This document shows positions 19,426 to 31,420 of a DNA stretch of 64,000 nucleotides, one piece after another (within the stretch, counting starts at the first letter, position 1; every line of letters begins with the position of its first letter). Under the pieces are notes generated by a model that was given only the letters and a program-made list of their open reading frames with translations, made no database searches and had not been told where the DNA came from. Made by a program: the position numbers and the translations under genes. Origin of the DNA: Misgurnus anguillicaudatus. Taxonomy: Eukaryota > Chordata > Actinopteri > Cypriniformes > Cobitidae. The stretch is from NCBI RefSeq assembly GCF_027580225.2, contig NC_073342.2:17034001-17098000 (forward strand). The letters run 5' to 3'.

Positions 19426-22279
19426 AATTTTGGACATTTATTAAAAAATTAAAAATAAGGTGGCTTGTTAAAGTCAGACAAAAAGAAAACTTAAGGTGGA
19501 GATGAAAAATTCCAAGGACAAAAAACGTTTAAAACCAAATTAATCGGTCACGGATAAAATCCACAACATATATTAAAGTGGACATATTTCATTGCCAAAA
19601 ACATATTTTTATCAATAAAAATTATTTTCTGTATTTGATATAATACAATGAGTCCGAAGCGGGAGGTATTATGATAATGTCGGTCTTTACTACATCACCA
19701 ATCCCAGGAAGTAAACCAGTTGCCTACAATCCGTGTGTTTGTTGTAGTTCAAGAAAAGAGATTTACGTTGGAGACAATAATTCACGTCATTGTTTACTTT
19801 TGCATATCATTACCATGTACTAATACACACTTACGGTGCATTTATACGGGGCGTAAGAGTTAACACTACCCATTCCCTTTTAATGGATGACGTCATGCAT
19901 TGTCGAACTGAATTGTGGATCTGTCGGCGCCGCATCAGTGCTCGCGGCAGAAGTTGGACATTTCTCAACTTTTCAAGCGGCAATGCGTGCGTCAGCCAAT
20001 CAGATCGCCTTATGCAAATAACCTAGGCAGAGCCAGCCAATTACGTTTATGGAGACCGGAGCATGTACTGTGGCCACTGTGATTGGCTGTTGGCCACGCT
20101 TCAGACAAGCCTTCCGTCAAGCGTTAATGCTTTCGCCCCGTGTGAATGTCCCGTTTACACACCAAAGGAAATGTAAAATCGTGAATTGGACCATTGGTGC
20201 TTTTTAAAAAAGTAAATTAATGAGAACTGAAATAAAAAATTTGTATAAATAAATATTGACTGTAAATAAATAAATATTGACTGTAATGTCCTATGTAATG
20301 AAAAAATACTGAAAGAAATCTGAGAGAAAACGAGAGAAAACTATTTTAACTGAGATGTACAGTAATGATCAGGCCTTATGTTTCAACTGTATCACCATTC
20401 ATGCTAACAGCTTGAAACAAGAGCAGTGATGTATAGGTCATCCGAGGACCATATCAGACAAACGTGGACAGGATGTGAAACAGACGCTTCACTTCAGCAA
20501 AACACTGCTGTGCGGTGACAACAGATCATCACTTCAGAACTATCAGCGATATGCTAACCAAAATGCAGTCACCTCCAGAACCAAAACCAGGCAATGTGAG
20601 GCAAGACGTGCACATGCAAACCCAATCAATCAGAATTATTAGCATTAATTCACTTAAATTCTGCTGCGGTTACATTTTTGCCCACTTTAACCCAGGCATG
20701 TTGCACTATTGCCCAAAATTAGTATACGGCTAAACGCCAGTTGTACTTCAATGATAGTGAGTCTCTGCCGACAGGATACAGACACAGAGATAGCAGTATA
20801 CTATCAGCTGAATGGCTGACACTAAATGATGCCTGACTCTGTATTGCTTCTTGTAAGCCTATTCAAAGACTTTCAGGTTTTCATCGCTCCTTTAAGGTGA
20901 TATGGAAGCCATAAAAATTGCTATTGCCCTTTTAATTTTACAATTTTTAATAGAAAAACAAAACTTTGTTAATGACCTAGTAAACTCACAGTATTGGAGT
21001 TCCTTTCAAAAGCTTAATAAAAGACAGACGGGACTTGGCACCAGTTTATTCCACTTTTCCAAGCCAATGATTAGATTACAATTTGCATGCCTAGTCAGCA
21101 AACAATCTCATTACTGTCTTAGATGTTTCGCTGTCTCTGCAACAGGGTCAGAAGATCCTTCATGTGTACAATCGCACCTTCTGAAGGATAACATTCAAAT
21201 AACATTCCCGTCAAAGATCAGTAATGGTGATGAAAATTTTTTACCCCTAATGCTTTATAGCATCACAAATGCACACATGCATACTTTCTTTGCAAGAGAC
21301 CCACAAAATCTTTTGACATTGTCATTTTACAAGAGAAGTTTCTCACTGGCTCTTCCAATTTACACTTGTTTTAACACTTCACATATATACGGAAAGAAAT
21401 AATAAGGGAATCGAAATTACAGCGACACTACAGCAAAAAAAAGGGAGACATTAAGTGAGAAGCAAATGCAGAGAATAGGTCACATCAAACACCACCTGTT
21501 TTTGAATCCTATTACCGCACAACCACACACCTTACTGCTCCTTAGGTGAGGTTAGTAGGGGATTTCAGTCATAAGCAACATTCACAAACCGCTCAAAGCA
21601 TAAGGGGTTTAGTGAAACTCCACACTAGATTAGCATCTTAGCGTAATGCTAGTCAGTCTGTTAGCATGGAAACCTGACAGGTGGTATCAGCTAGACTAGA
21701 GGTTGAAGCTGTACATGATGCGTGTTTGATAAATATCAGAATAATATTAACAAATGCTTTTTTATTGAGATTATTCCGTTGAAATTTCAGTTCTAGTCTT
21801 AGCATCAGACAGCACTGCTCAAACCATTCAAAGACCTAGAATAGGTAACAAGTTAAGTTTATTTTTTAAGTTTATTGTTACAAAACTAAATTAATCATAT
21901 ATGAAAAACAACATGTGTTATGGAAAATGTGCCAGATTTGTCTGAAAAACTTGGCTAATATACAAAATCCCAAAAAAAGTAACATACGATTTCCAAAATG
22001 GGGGTTTGTGAGTTAATGGAAAAAATTACTTGATTATAAATAAATCGTTAAATGTAGATAAATAAATAAAAATCTAAATAATCTGCATGTCATGTGACCC
22101 CCACTACTATAACAACAACTATAATCTGGTGTACCAATCAACGAAAATGACCAGATGAAGGTCCAATAACAGTGGTGATAATAATAACTAGAGCTGTCAA
22201 AAGATTAATCGCCATTAATCGCATACAAAATAAAAGTTAGTTTTTGCATAATATATTTGTGTGCACTGTGCGAAATTAT

Positions 22280-22280
<1 letters not shown>
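19426..22280. other. Intergenic, largely unique; one 166-codon open frame of unknown status
   Basis: No MITE ends seen in 20340-21500. An open frame of 166 codons (20902-21402, plus) has an ATG start and a hydrophobic N-terminus (IAIALLILQFLI) but no motif that I recognise and no family resemblance; I do not call it a gene. A CpG-richer stretch lies at 19850-20150. Confidence 0.35.

Positions 22281-22283
<3 letters not shown>

Positions 22284-22321
<38 letters not shown>
22284..22321. repeat. (CA)n microsatellite
   Basis: Uninterrupted CA dinucleotides, about 19 units. The open frame through it is an artefact. Confidence 0.95.
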
Positions 22322-22323
<2 letters not shown>

Positions 22324-22544
22324 TACTTTTTTTTATTCATATTTGTGTGTTTATTTATACATAATAATTACACGCAATAAACACACAGATATATTATGCA
22401 AACACAAACTTTTATTTTGTGTGTGATTAGTTGCGATTTATCTTAATAATTTTGTAAAATACTACAGTTAAAAACTTCAAAACTGATGAAAAATAAATGT
22501 TTTTTTTAAGTTACAAATGTGCTATTAAATTATTAAAATATTAA

Positions 22545-22922
22545 AGGTGCAGTGTGTAAATTTTATTGGCATCTAGTGGTGAGGTTGTGAATTGCAACCA
22601 ACGGCGTAGTCCATTGCTCACCCCTTGCTTTTTGAAACACATAGAGAAGCTACGATAGCTGCCACTGGACAAACATGTCATCGTCAGAGACAACTTAGTA
22701 AAAAATTGTCCGTTAAAGGCTTCTATAGAAAAATGGCAGCACAAAATGGCGACTTCCATGTAAGAGGACCCTCTTTGTATGTAGATAAAAAGGTCTCGAT
22801 CTAATGTAATAAACACATAACGGTTCATAATGAAAGGTCTTTGTACACCTCTGATAATATAGTTTTGTATATTATTTTGCATTTCTGTCAAGAGATTCTT
22901 CTAAAAATTACACACTGCACCT
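22545..22922. mobile_element. TTAA-flanked MITE (AGGTGCAGTGTGTAA family), copy 2
   Basis: 378 bp between TTAA at 22541-22544 and 22923-22926 with ends AGGTGCAGTGTGTAAATTTT / AATTACACACTGCACCT. Longer than copy 1; internal motifs CGGTTCATAATG and CTACATACAAAGAGGG are shared in inverse orientation. Confidence 0.85.
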
Positions 22923-22926
22923 TTAA

Positions 22927-23756
22927 CTTAACATCTAAGGGGGTAATGTAAGTAAATAATAAGGTCAAGGGGGTTCATCTAACCAAAAAAGTAAAAAAAA
23001 CCTGCCATACACCAATACAATACTGTACATAGCACATTCTCCACAATTTTGGCTTTTCAGCCATCACATCCTAAATAAAGCAAACCTTCAAGCAAAACGG
23101 TATACTCTTCCTAAAATAAAATAACCAGCACTTATTAGTTTTGAATAGATGACAGACAGATTTGCTTTTTCAAACAACCATACTTCACCACCAACCGTCT
23201 CAAGAACAAGCATTTATATATTAAAACAAGCTAAATATAGTTGCTACATTGTATGTAGATGGGTAGTATTTGGCCCATGGAGTTACGTTTTGGACCAGGC
23301 TTTCTGCCAAGTCAACTAAATCAGTAATACAGGATCACCTCTTTATAGTTTATTGGGCACCTCTCTACATCCTGGACAGCATTCCTTCCTAAGGAAAGAG
23401 GTCAAAGCCATAGTTAGGGCTGCTTGTACAGGAAAGAACAGTTGATAGCAAGTAGATATAAATAGGAGGAGATACAGCAGTCCTGCAGTGGCACGCGAGT
23501 CACGGCTGCCCTGGAGGAAGTAAACGTGCAAAAAATCCACCACACAGGAACTCATACACGAAACAATGCCTCCGTCAAAGAGATTAGACGAGAGGTCCAT
23601 GAGGGACCTGAGATTACGCTACTCTCCTTTATATCACACAGATAAGGCAAGATATCAGTACACACCAATAGGATACAATAGCTGCTTAGTTAGTAGACAG
23701 TTTCCTTCAAAAGCAACTTACAGAGAAAATCCAGCTTTATGACACAATGTTTTTAA
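22927..23756. other. Intergenic, no recognised feature
   Basis: Unique-looking sequence. A minus-strand open frame at 23343-23600 encodes a hydrophobic stretch without recognisable family; not called. Confidence 0.35.
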
Positions 23757-24133
23757 AGGGACATGCCACTTTTTTTGAAAATATGCTCATTTTTCAGCTC
23801 CCCTAGAGTTAAACATTTTATTTTATCGTTTTGGAACCCATTCAGCCGATCTCCAGGTCTGGCGGTACCACTTTTAGCATAGCTTAGCATAATCCATTGA
23901 ATCTGATTAGACCATTAGCATCCGCATAAAAATGACTAAAGAGTTGATATTTTTCCTATTTTAAACTTGACTCTTCTGTAGTTACATCGTATGATATTAT
24001 GAAGTTCCTAAAAATAGTCCCCTGCTATTGAAAGTTACCAAAGGGACTAGACTAAAATGACTAAAATCGCAACTTTTTATTTTCCGTTGTTCTAAGTACA
24101 CAATGTGGATTTTCAAAAAAGTGGAGTGTCCCT
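23757..24133. mobile_element. TTAA-type MITE (AGGGACATGCCAC family)
   Basis: Left TTAA at 23753-23756, ends AGGGACATGCCACTTTTTTT / AAAAAAGTGGAGTGTCCCT, right flank GTAA (a TTAA with one change). The interior has TTTTAGCATAGCTTAGCATA and GACTCTTCTGTAGTTACATC, shared with 7082-7670. Confidence 0.8.
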
Positions 24134-26210
24134 GTAAAGTCAGATATTAAATGTGTTCGGAGTTTGTGACACCACGGATAAATGTGGTATTATCCACCCA
24201 ACCAAATTTGAAATTTAGGGGCGGGGCCATGCGCGGTGGCTCAAGTGCGTCATTGAGCCCCTGTTTCAATAAACCTGAACACAGAAATGATAAAAAATAG
24301 TTTAACGGTTTAACTCTGCAATTCTGTAATACATAGTTTATAGTCTTTTTTGCGTGTTTCAGCAAAAAATTTCGAACATTTCTAATGTGTTTGGAAACTA
24401 TTTTTAAGATTGTCTTTACAGGACTTGACAGTACAATAAAGTCCCTTTATGTAACTTTGAACTTGACAGCTCCATTCCCAGTATAAAGTATAGTATAAAG
24501 AAAGTCATACAGGTTTGGAATAACATGGAAGCCAACAGGAGAGTAATTAAAAATAAATTTAATTTTAGTCAAATTATTGTTAAAATGCCTCGGAAACTTG
24601 AATCAAACTAGAAATGAATAGGTCTCTAAAAAAAATCAAATCCTATAATAATTTTCTCACTCTCATGTTAAAATTTCTTTGCTTTGATGAACACGAAGAG
24701 CCCCTTTCACTTCCATAGTAGGAAAAAAAATACTATGGAAGTAAATGGGGCTCATGAACGATTTGGTTACAAACATTCCTCAAAATATCTTCATTTGTGT
24801 TCATCAGATCAAAGAAATTTATACAGGTTTGTAACAACATGAGAGCAAGTAAATGATGACAGAATTTACATTTTTAGGTGAACTACCCCTTTAAATTTGT
24901 GAGACATAAGTTGATGTCTCACTTACAGTTTGTAAAAGAGGAAAAGGAAAAACCCTTAAAAGCACAGGTTACCTCAATTGGCAACAGAGACAGATAAAGA
25001 TCAGACATAAAAACAAACCATCCGATTTATGTCATTTTTGTGGCTGTTCAATTGTAGACCACTGTGTTGCCAAATTTTTGGTTAAACATCCACCCACTAC
25101 CACACACTTAATGCTAAAGAAGTCTAACTTAATGCTAATTCCAGGAAACAAAAAAAACCCCAAATTGCAGACCTATCATGCAAAATCCACTAGAATACAC
25201 CAGCCTACATGCAACCACTGGGGGAAATTAAGAAATGACTTTAAGATGTACATTTACAAGATTTTGTAATATGCATTAGTGCATCGATGTGGCTACAATT
25301 GCAAAATCATATTAAAAAAGTAAAAGTTAATTTATGAGAAAAATATATGGTGCCAATTTGTAAAGAGCCGTCTGGGGTAAAAATCCAAATCCGAGAATGA
25401 TTGGTGTCCCAGATAGCATATGTATGCATTATTCTACACTAAATTCATACACTAGATGACACAGTCCGTAGTGCATAGTGTACAGTTTGTTATTTGAGAT
25501 GGTAAGTAAGCAGCGAGATACATCAGTCAATCTGAGGTCTTAGCAGTCTGCAGCAGTACTGCCACCTACTGGCATATAAATGACATAAAAAGGAAAGTAA
25601 CATGCATAAGATGATCTTGGATATATATTTAATACTGAATATATTCATTACAAATTGTACAAAAAAACATGTGCTTAAACACATTATTATATCACAGGAA
25701 TATTATAACTAGATGTTATTTCTCAAGCATTCAGCTCGACTTAACATTAAGGGGAACAATGAGACAAAAATGATTAAATAAATTATCAATTTCTACCAAA
25801 ATCTACACTTAATTAAATGGTAACAAAAGAAACTTGCATTGAAAGTAGATGGACTATACTCATTGTATTTAATCTTATTTCATCTGAGGGTCTTTGAGAG
25901 GCGTGTGCTCCCCAGCCCCCCTGATTCCGAGGCTTCATCTATTATTTATTGAAGCCAAGCCGTGGATGGGGGGAGGTTTGTCCTTTGAAAAAGCACCACT
26001 GCCATGTGGTCTTCACACCCCCAGTTCCACACTTACTTAAAAAGCTTGTTCCAGATAAATTAATGGTACAAAAAAGATGAAAATCCTGCAGCCTGCACTG
26101 AACTGGTTTTGCTTTTGACCCATTCATTTTACATTCAATTTTTAAGAGGCAAACCAACCCAGTACCAAAAAAAACTATTTTTTTTCCTGTGTACAAACAT
26201 TAAAATTAAC
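24134..26210. other. Intergenic with one AGGGATAGTTCAC-family fragment
   Basis: 24631-24890 carries the palindromic MITE interior (CTTCCATAGTAGGAAAAAAA next to TACTATGGAAGT) and the right end AGGTGAACTACCCCTTTAA, left end diverged. No gene recognised in the remainder. Confidence 0.45.
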
Positions 26211-26214
26211 TTAA

Positions 26215-27331
26215 AGGGATTGTTTCCCCAAAAATGAAAATTCTGTCATAATTTATTCACTCTCAAGTTGCTTCAAACCTGCATACATTTCACTATTCTG
26301 GTCAATACAAAAAAAAGATATTTTAAAGGATTAGTCAATTTTCTTAAAAAAAAAAAAAAAAAATCCAGATAATTTACTCACCACCATCTCATCCAAAATG
26401 TTGTTGTCTTTCTTTGTTCAGTCGAGAAGTTATGTTTTTTTAAGGAAAACATTCTAGGATTTTTCTCATTTTAATGGACTTTAATGGACCCCAACACAGT
26501 TAAAAATTGCAGTATCAAAGGACTCTAAACGATCTCAAACGAGGCATAAGGGTCTTATCTAGTGAAACGACTGTCATCCTTGGCAAGAAAAACAAAAAAA
26601 TATGCACTTTTAAACCACAACTTCTCGTCTTCCTCCGGCTATGTGTCGCGCCAGCGCGACCTCACGTAATACGTCAAGAGGTCATGGATGACATATGCAA
26701 AACTACGCCCCAGCGTTTAGAAGTTTGGAGAAAGATGACCGTTCCGACGTTGTTGTATATGTGGAATAATACTAATTAATGTCTTTGTGTCAGTTTATTG
26801 TTTAAAATGGTCCGCAAGTATGCGTTTCACATATGTAACACGTGACCTTTCCACGGCATTACACAATTACGTGAGGTCGCGCCGGCTCATCACACAGCCG
26901 GAGGAAGAAGAGAAGTTGTGGTCTAAAAGAGCATATTTTTTACTTTTCTTGCCAAAAATGACAATCGTTTCACTAGATAAGACCCTTATACCTCGTTTGA
27001 GATCGTTTAGAGTCTTTTGAAACTCGGTTGAAACTGCAATTTTAAACTGCATTAAAACTGTTACATGTTGGGGTCCACCAAAGTCCATCAAAATGAGAAA
27101 AATCCTGGAAGGTTTTCCTCAAAAAACATTATCTCTTCTCGACCGAACAAGGAAAGACGTCAACATCCCGGATGACATAATGGTGAGTAAATTATCTGGA
27201 TTTTTTTTAAAGAAAATTGACTAATCCTTTAAGAAAAAAATGCCATTGACTTCCATAGTATTTGGTTTCCTACTAACTTGAGGGCGCGTAAATGACGACA
27301 ACTGTTGTGTTTTGGGGTGAACTATCACTTA
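26215..27331. mobile_element. AGGGATTGTTTCCCC MITE, host of a nested foldback element
   Basis: Left end after TTAA 26211-26214; right end about TTTGGGGTGAACTATCACTT (27313-27331). Its two halves (up to AAAAAGATA at 26320, and from GCCATTGACTTCCATAGTAT at 27241) are separated by the 902-bp nested element. Confidence 0.75.
26327..27228. mobile_element. 902-bp TTAA-flanked foldback element, nested
   Basis: TTAA at 26323-26326 and 27229-27232; ends AGGATTAGTCAATTTTCTT / AAGAAAATTGACTAATCCT. The arms are long inverted repeats: GATCTCAAACGAGGCATAAG (26530) is mirrored by CTTATACCTCGTTTGAGATC (26985), so both strands show the same peptide (LNDLKRGIRVLSSET) in shadow frames. No transposase. Confidence 0.88.
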
Positions 27332-27421
27332 CATTTGAAACATTCTTTAAAGTTATAAAATCCAGAAAATCTTTTATATCTTTGGATATTTTTACTGAAA
27401 CAATACATAAATAAAGATTAA

Positions 27422-27979
27422 CCTCCTAAAACCTGAATGTCCACATACATGGACCTCACTTTTTTTGTTGTTTGCACCATAATACATTATTCTGTGTAAC
27501 TGGAACCTGTTGTACACAAACGTGGACAATTACACTGCTTCATCAGGGCTCCAGACTAACTTTTTTTCACTAGGAGCACAGTGGCCCCCAACTGAAAATT
27601 TTAGGGGCACAACCAGAAAATTTAGGGGCACACACCGTAAATCAACATGCTAACCAAATATTCACACTTCTACTTATTTCCACTGTATTACTAATAAATA
27701 CTTTCATGATAAAGGCAGAAAGTACAATGTGCTGTTTCAAATTCAGTGTCACATCACAAAAAGAAGGTCAAATTTACTGGTTGCACATCTGCGACTGGAT
27801 GTAAAATTCAGTGCACACTCTCAAATTTTGGTGGCAAAATGCCACCATTTGGTGGCAGTCTGGAGCCCTGTTCATGTTCACAGAAAAATATTTGGTTATT
27901 ATATTTATTGGTTCTTCCTAACCCCAAAATATCGGAAGAAATCTGAAAAAAGACAAACCAAAGGTCGGGTCTTAGGAGG
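27422..27979. mobile_element. MITE with CCTCCTAA ends, host of a nested element
   Basis: Inverted ends CCTCCTAAAACCTGA (27422) and GTCGGGTCTTAGGAGG (27964-27979); internal palindrome GTCCACATACATGGAC. Interrupted by the element at 27544-27870. Confidence 0.65.
27544..27870. mobile_element. 327-bp nested MITE with CAGGGCTCCAGAC ends
   Basis: Inverted ends CAGGGCTCCAGACTAAC / CAGTCTGGAGCCCTG, flanked directly by TTCAT on both sides (27539-27543, 27871-27875). Interior has GGTGGCAAAATGCCACC. Superfamily not assigned. Confidence 0.75.
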
Positions 27980-29748
27980 ATAAAAATGTATTAGGTTTGC
28001 ACTGCACTCGACAGACTTAATTCATTTAAATCTAATCTTAGAGTGGAAGCCAGGTAAATCGGGCCCCATTTTGTACATTAGTTTATATACTGCTATAGTT
28101 TTAAACTAGCAAAAACTATTGTGCTCCAAAAGCACAATCATAACCAGGCTAAGAAACTTTCATGACTGAGTTAGAGATGAAAGGAAAAAGTCTTAAACCT
28201 TTACTGCCCGAATCTGCTTGAATCACCTCCTTGAGTCACCTCCCATCACATCAACACATACAGAGCACTATGCCACTAAGCTTAAAGGACACAAAACAAA
28301 AGAGATCTCCTAAAAGAGACTTGGAATTTTCTTATCAAAATGTTTTCAAGTCTAAGCTCCTAAATTCCAATGGATCCCACATAGACATAACACATCTATC
28401 ATAAAAATGTCTTGACAAATCACTGTCTAGGTCACAGATCACACAAGATTAAGGCTCAAATATGGAAGATTACAATTGTAATGCACCTTACCATGATAGC
28501 AAACCCTGTGTGATTACAAGAGCTTGTTACAAAAAGCATTGGGGTGGTACTGTGATCTGGCAATAGCACGGTACTGAAATCACTGCATTGTGATATTTTT
28601 GTGGTACTCCAGGGTCCCATGGATAAACACAGCTTCAGGATTCCCACTATGCAGACTAGCTGTCCCTTCACCTAATCTAACCCCAACTGCAGTAACAAAG
28701 AGAAGAATACATTTGTGAATTAGCATAACAAGAGGAAAACAGAATCACAAAAGATCATGCAGAGAGAGTTTCATCCCAAGACAGATGAAGGGGAATTTTT
28801 AGAAATCCAATCCCTCAAACATCAGAATTAGAAATATAAATATTGTAAATAATAGCTTACAGCCCTAATTACTTTTGCAAACCCAGTCTTTCATTTTGCG
28901 AATAAATGTAGATTTTTAAAGTAACAACAAAATCACAAGCGCAAACTAAAATAACATCTACCAAAGATGCCTCGGTTAGGGACAAAGTGAGGGTCTACCA
29001 AGACACTCGTGGTATTAAACTTGTCTGATGATTGGGTTTAGATACGAGTGCGAACTAAATCGTTCCTTAGTCTCACACTGACCATCGACTGCGCCAAAAA
29101 TCAATAAATGACGTAGCATCTTATAATAAATGCCTGCGTACATGACCCTGGAGATCAAACACTGGGACTATACTGGAGGCTTCTTGATGAAATAAACAAA
29201 AAAAAATAGGAAAATTACACACATAACCCAGATGCAGACAACCTTTTTTGTTTATAGTGCAACACATTTTGTTATGCAAGACATTTGGTGCACACGCAAC
29301 AAAACACACACACACAAAAAAAACACAATTCGTCATATTTTACAGAGATAAACTTTAAAGAGATAGTTCACCCCAAAATGAAAATGTGTCATTATTTACT
29401 CACCTTCAGGTTGTTTGAACCCACATTTTCCCCAAATGCAGATTTTTTAAAATTCATTTTCTCTTTTTCAGTACACATTTTATGTATCTAAACTGTTGTT
29501 TGTGCATGTTGTTGATGTTTACTTTTAAAATCAACAACTGAAACAAAAGAGATATCAACAAAAAGAAAGGCTTGCTTGGAAACATCAACCAGGTGGTACT
29601 AAAAAAGTATCAGGTACGGTACTGTACACGGGTGGAAAACCTCCAAAAAGTGAGGAGTATCGAGTCGTACGGGGCCGTACTATCCAATGGAAAAGCGGCA
29701 TTAGGTTAAGGTTCCAATCGAGCCGTACTGATACGAAAAGGTGGCGTG
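27980..29748. other. Intergenic; one partial MITE, no gene recognised
   Basis: AGAGATAGTTCACCCCAAAA at about 29359 marks a left end of the AGGGATAGTTCAC family, truncated after about 60 bp. From about 29590 begins an element with GTACGGTACTGTACACGGG, continued after the inserted MITE at 30190-30560. The rest is unique. Confidence 0.4.
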
Positions 29749-30189
29749 TAGGGCTGGGCAAAAAAAAAGGATTTTTCGATTAAATTTTTTACATGGTTGA
29801 TTAAAAATCGATTCTCAAAGGCCACAAATCGTTTTTTCTGCATATTTATTTCCGCAAACATTTAATGTAAGATTAATGTTAATCTAATTACTAGTCTTCT
29901 CTACTAGATGTCACCCTCTTTTTTGCCTTGCGCAATGTTACCAAGGAGCGAGAGGCGAGCCTGTCATCATTCATTCAGTCTATATTCTAATATATTCTAA
30001 TACAATATACTATATGTATAATATAATATTTTAATATAATATAATATTCTATATAATCTATATATTCATTGAGTTGAATTGAGTATAAAAACGTCCCAAA
30101 AATCGGAATCGAAATCAAACCAAATCGGTAGCTTGTGAATCGAAATCGAATCGATCGATCTGGAACATTTGAATCGATACCCAGCCCTA
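29749..30189. mobile_element. MITE with TAGGGCTGGGCA ends
   Basis: 441 bp; TAGGGCTGGGCAAAAAAAAA at the left and ATCGATACCCAGCCCTA at the right, an end pair common in fish non-autonomous DNA transposons. Inserted in another repeat (TGGAAAAGCGGCATTAGG to its left, CATACCACGCAATGGAAAAA at 30533 to its right). No exact 8-bp duplication. Confidence 0.75.
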
Positions 30190-30559
30190 GTGTAAACACT
30201 GCAGATCACTGATTGGGCAGAGAATCGTCACTACCACCATCATTGCTAAATGCAAGATCAAGCCATCGAGTAACCCAATTGATGTCATCATCTAAAGTTC
30301 CCAAACTCCCTTTTAACGGTGAAAAACTTCTACACGCCAAGAATCAAAAACACCATTTCATCAATATGCTCCGTTGCTCCCGTTTTGAGCGTTTGTTTGT
30401 ATCGTTTACAATTATGTCACAGTGGTAGGCGGTGCAACTGTAATGATAAGTCTCTAATCCCACCCACTCTGAAGCGGCACTAAACTGCGATGAGAAAGCA
30501 AACCAAGCCAAAGTAAAGCGAGGCGAGCCGCATCATACCACGCAATGGAAAAAGTGACT

Positions 30560-31070
30560 GACAGAAACCCCAAACAAAACTTTTTTTAATCTATGTTTCG
30601 GGTTCCGAAAAGCAACGAAAGACATTTAGGCATGAAACGCATCATTTTTAGCTATTTTTGGGTGAACTATCCTTTATTTAAAAATGTTGTAAAAGAAAAT
30701 CTGCTATTAAAGACACATTCTGTGAGTTTAGTGTCTTATGTGAATGATTTACATGTTAAGTCAATGCAAAGATGCGATAGACATCCTGCGGCACGAATGA
30801 CGCAGGGCACATTGAGTTGAAAAATCTGAACTTTGGCAGATATTCACATCACTTTAACCAATCAGGAGCTTGCTCTAGTAGTGACGTGATAACGACGAGG
30901 CAAGCGGAGGCAGAAATACGAAACAACAATGGAGGACAAAATCATTGTCGTTGTATGTGGACACCCAGAACATATTTTTGTACTTTTATAGAAACAGGAA
31001 TATCACTCACGAATGATGCGCATTTCAAAACAATCGTAAGTTAGTGAAATAATACAATTATACTATGTGA
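30560..31070. repeat. MITE fragments leading into the 25-bp array
   Basis: GTTGAAAAATCTGAACTTTG and AGGAGCTTGCTCTAGTAGTG are shared with the element at 52934-53454, so the 25-bp array lies inside a copy of that element. Confidence 0.7.
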
Positions 31071-31420
31071 ATGCCGCGAATTTCACTACGCGCGAATGCC
31101 GCGAATTTCACTACGCGCGAATGCCGCGAATTTCACTACGCGCGAATGCCGCGAATTTCACTACGCGCGAATGCCGCGAATTTCACTACGCGCGAATGCC
31201 GCGAATTTCACTACGCGCGAATGCCGCGAATTTCACTACGCGCGAATGCCGCGAATTTCACTACGCGCGAATGCCGCGAATTTCACTACGCGCGAATGCC
31301 GCGAATTTCACTACGCGCGAATGCCGCGAATTTCACTACGCGCGAATGCCGCGAATTTCACTACGCGCGAATGCCGCGAATTTCACTACGCGCGAATGCC
31401 GCGAATTTCACTACGCGCGA
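31071..31420. repeat. Perfect 25-bp tandem repeat, 14 copies
   Basis: Unit ATGCCGCGAATTTCAC plus TACGCGCGA, 14 exact copies by eye, then a partial unit. CpG-rich (five CpG per unit). Since 25 is not a multiple of 3, each forward frame cycles through all three phases and all stay open, giving spurious 123-125-codon frames with a 25-residue repeat (MPRISLRANAANF...). This is a minisatellite, not a gene. Confidence 0.97.

Noticed and set aside
31071..31420. Resemblance to a CRISPR array
   Set aside because: There are no spacers; the units are directly contiguous and the genome is a vertebrate one.
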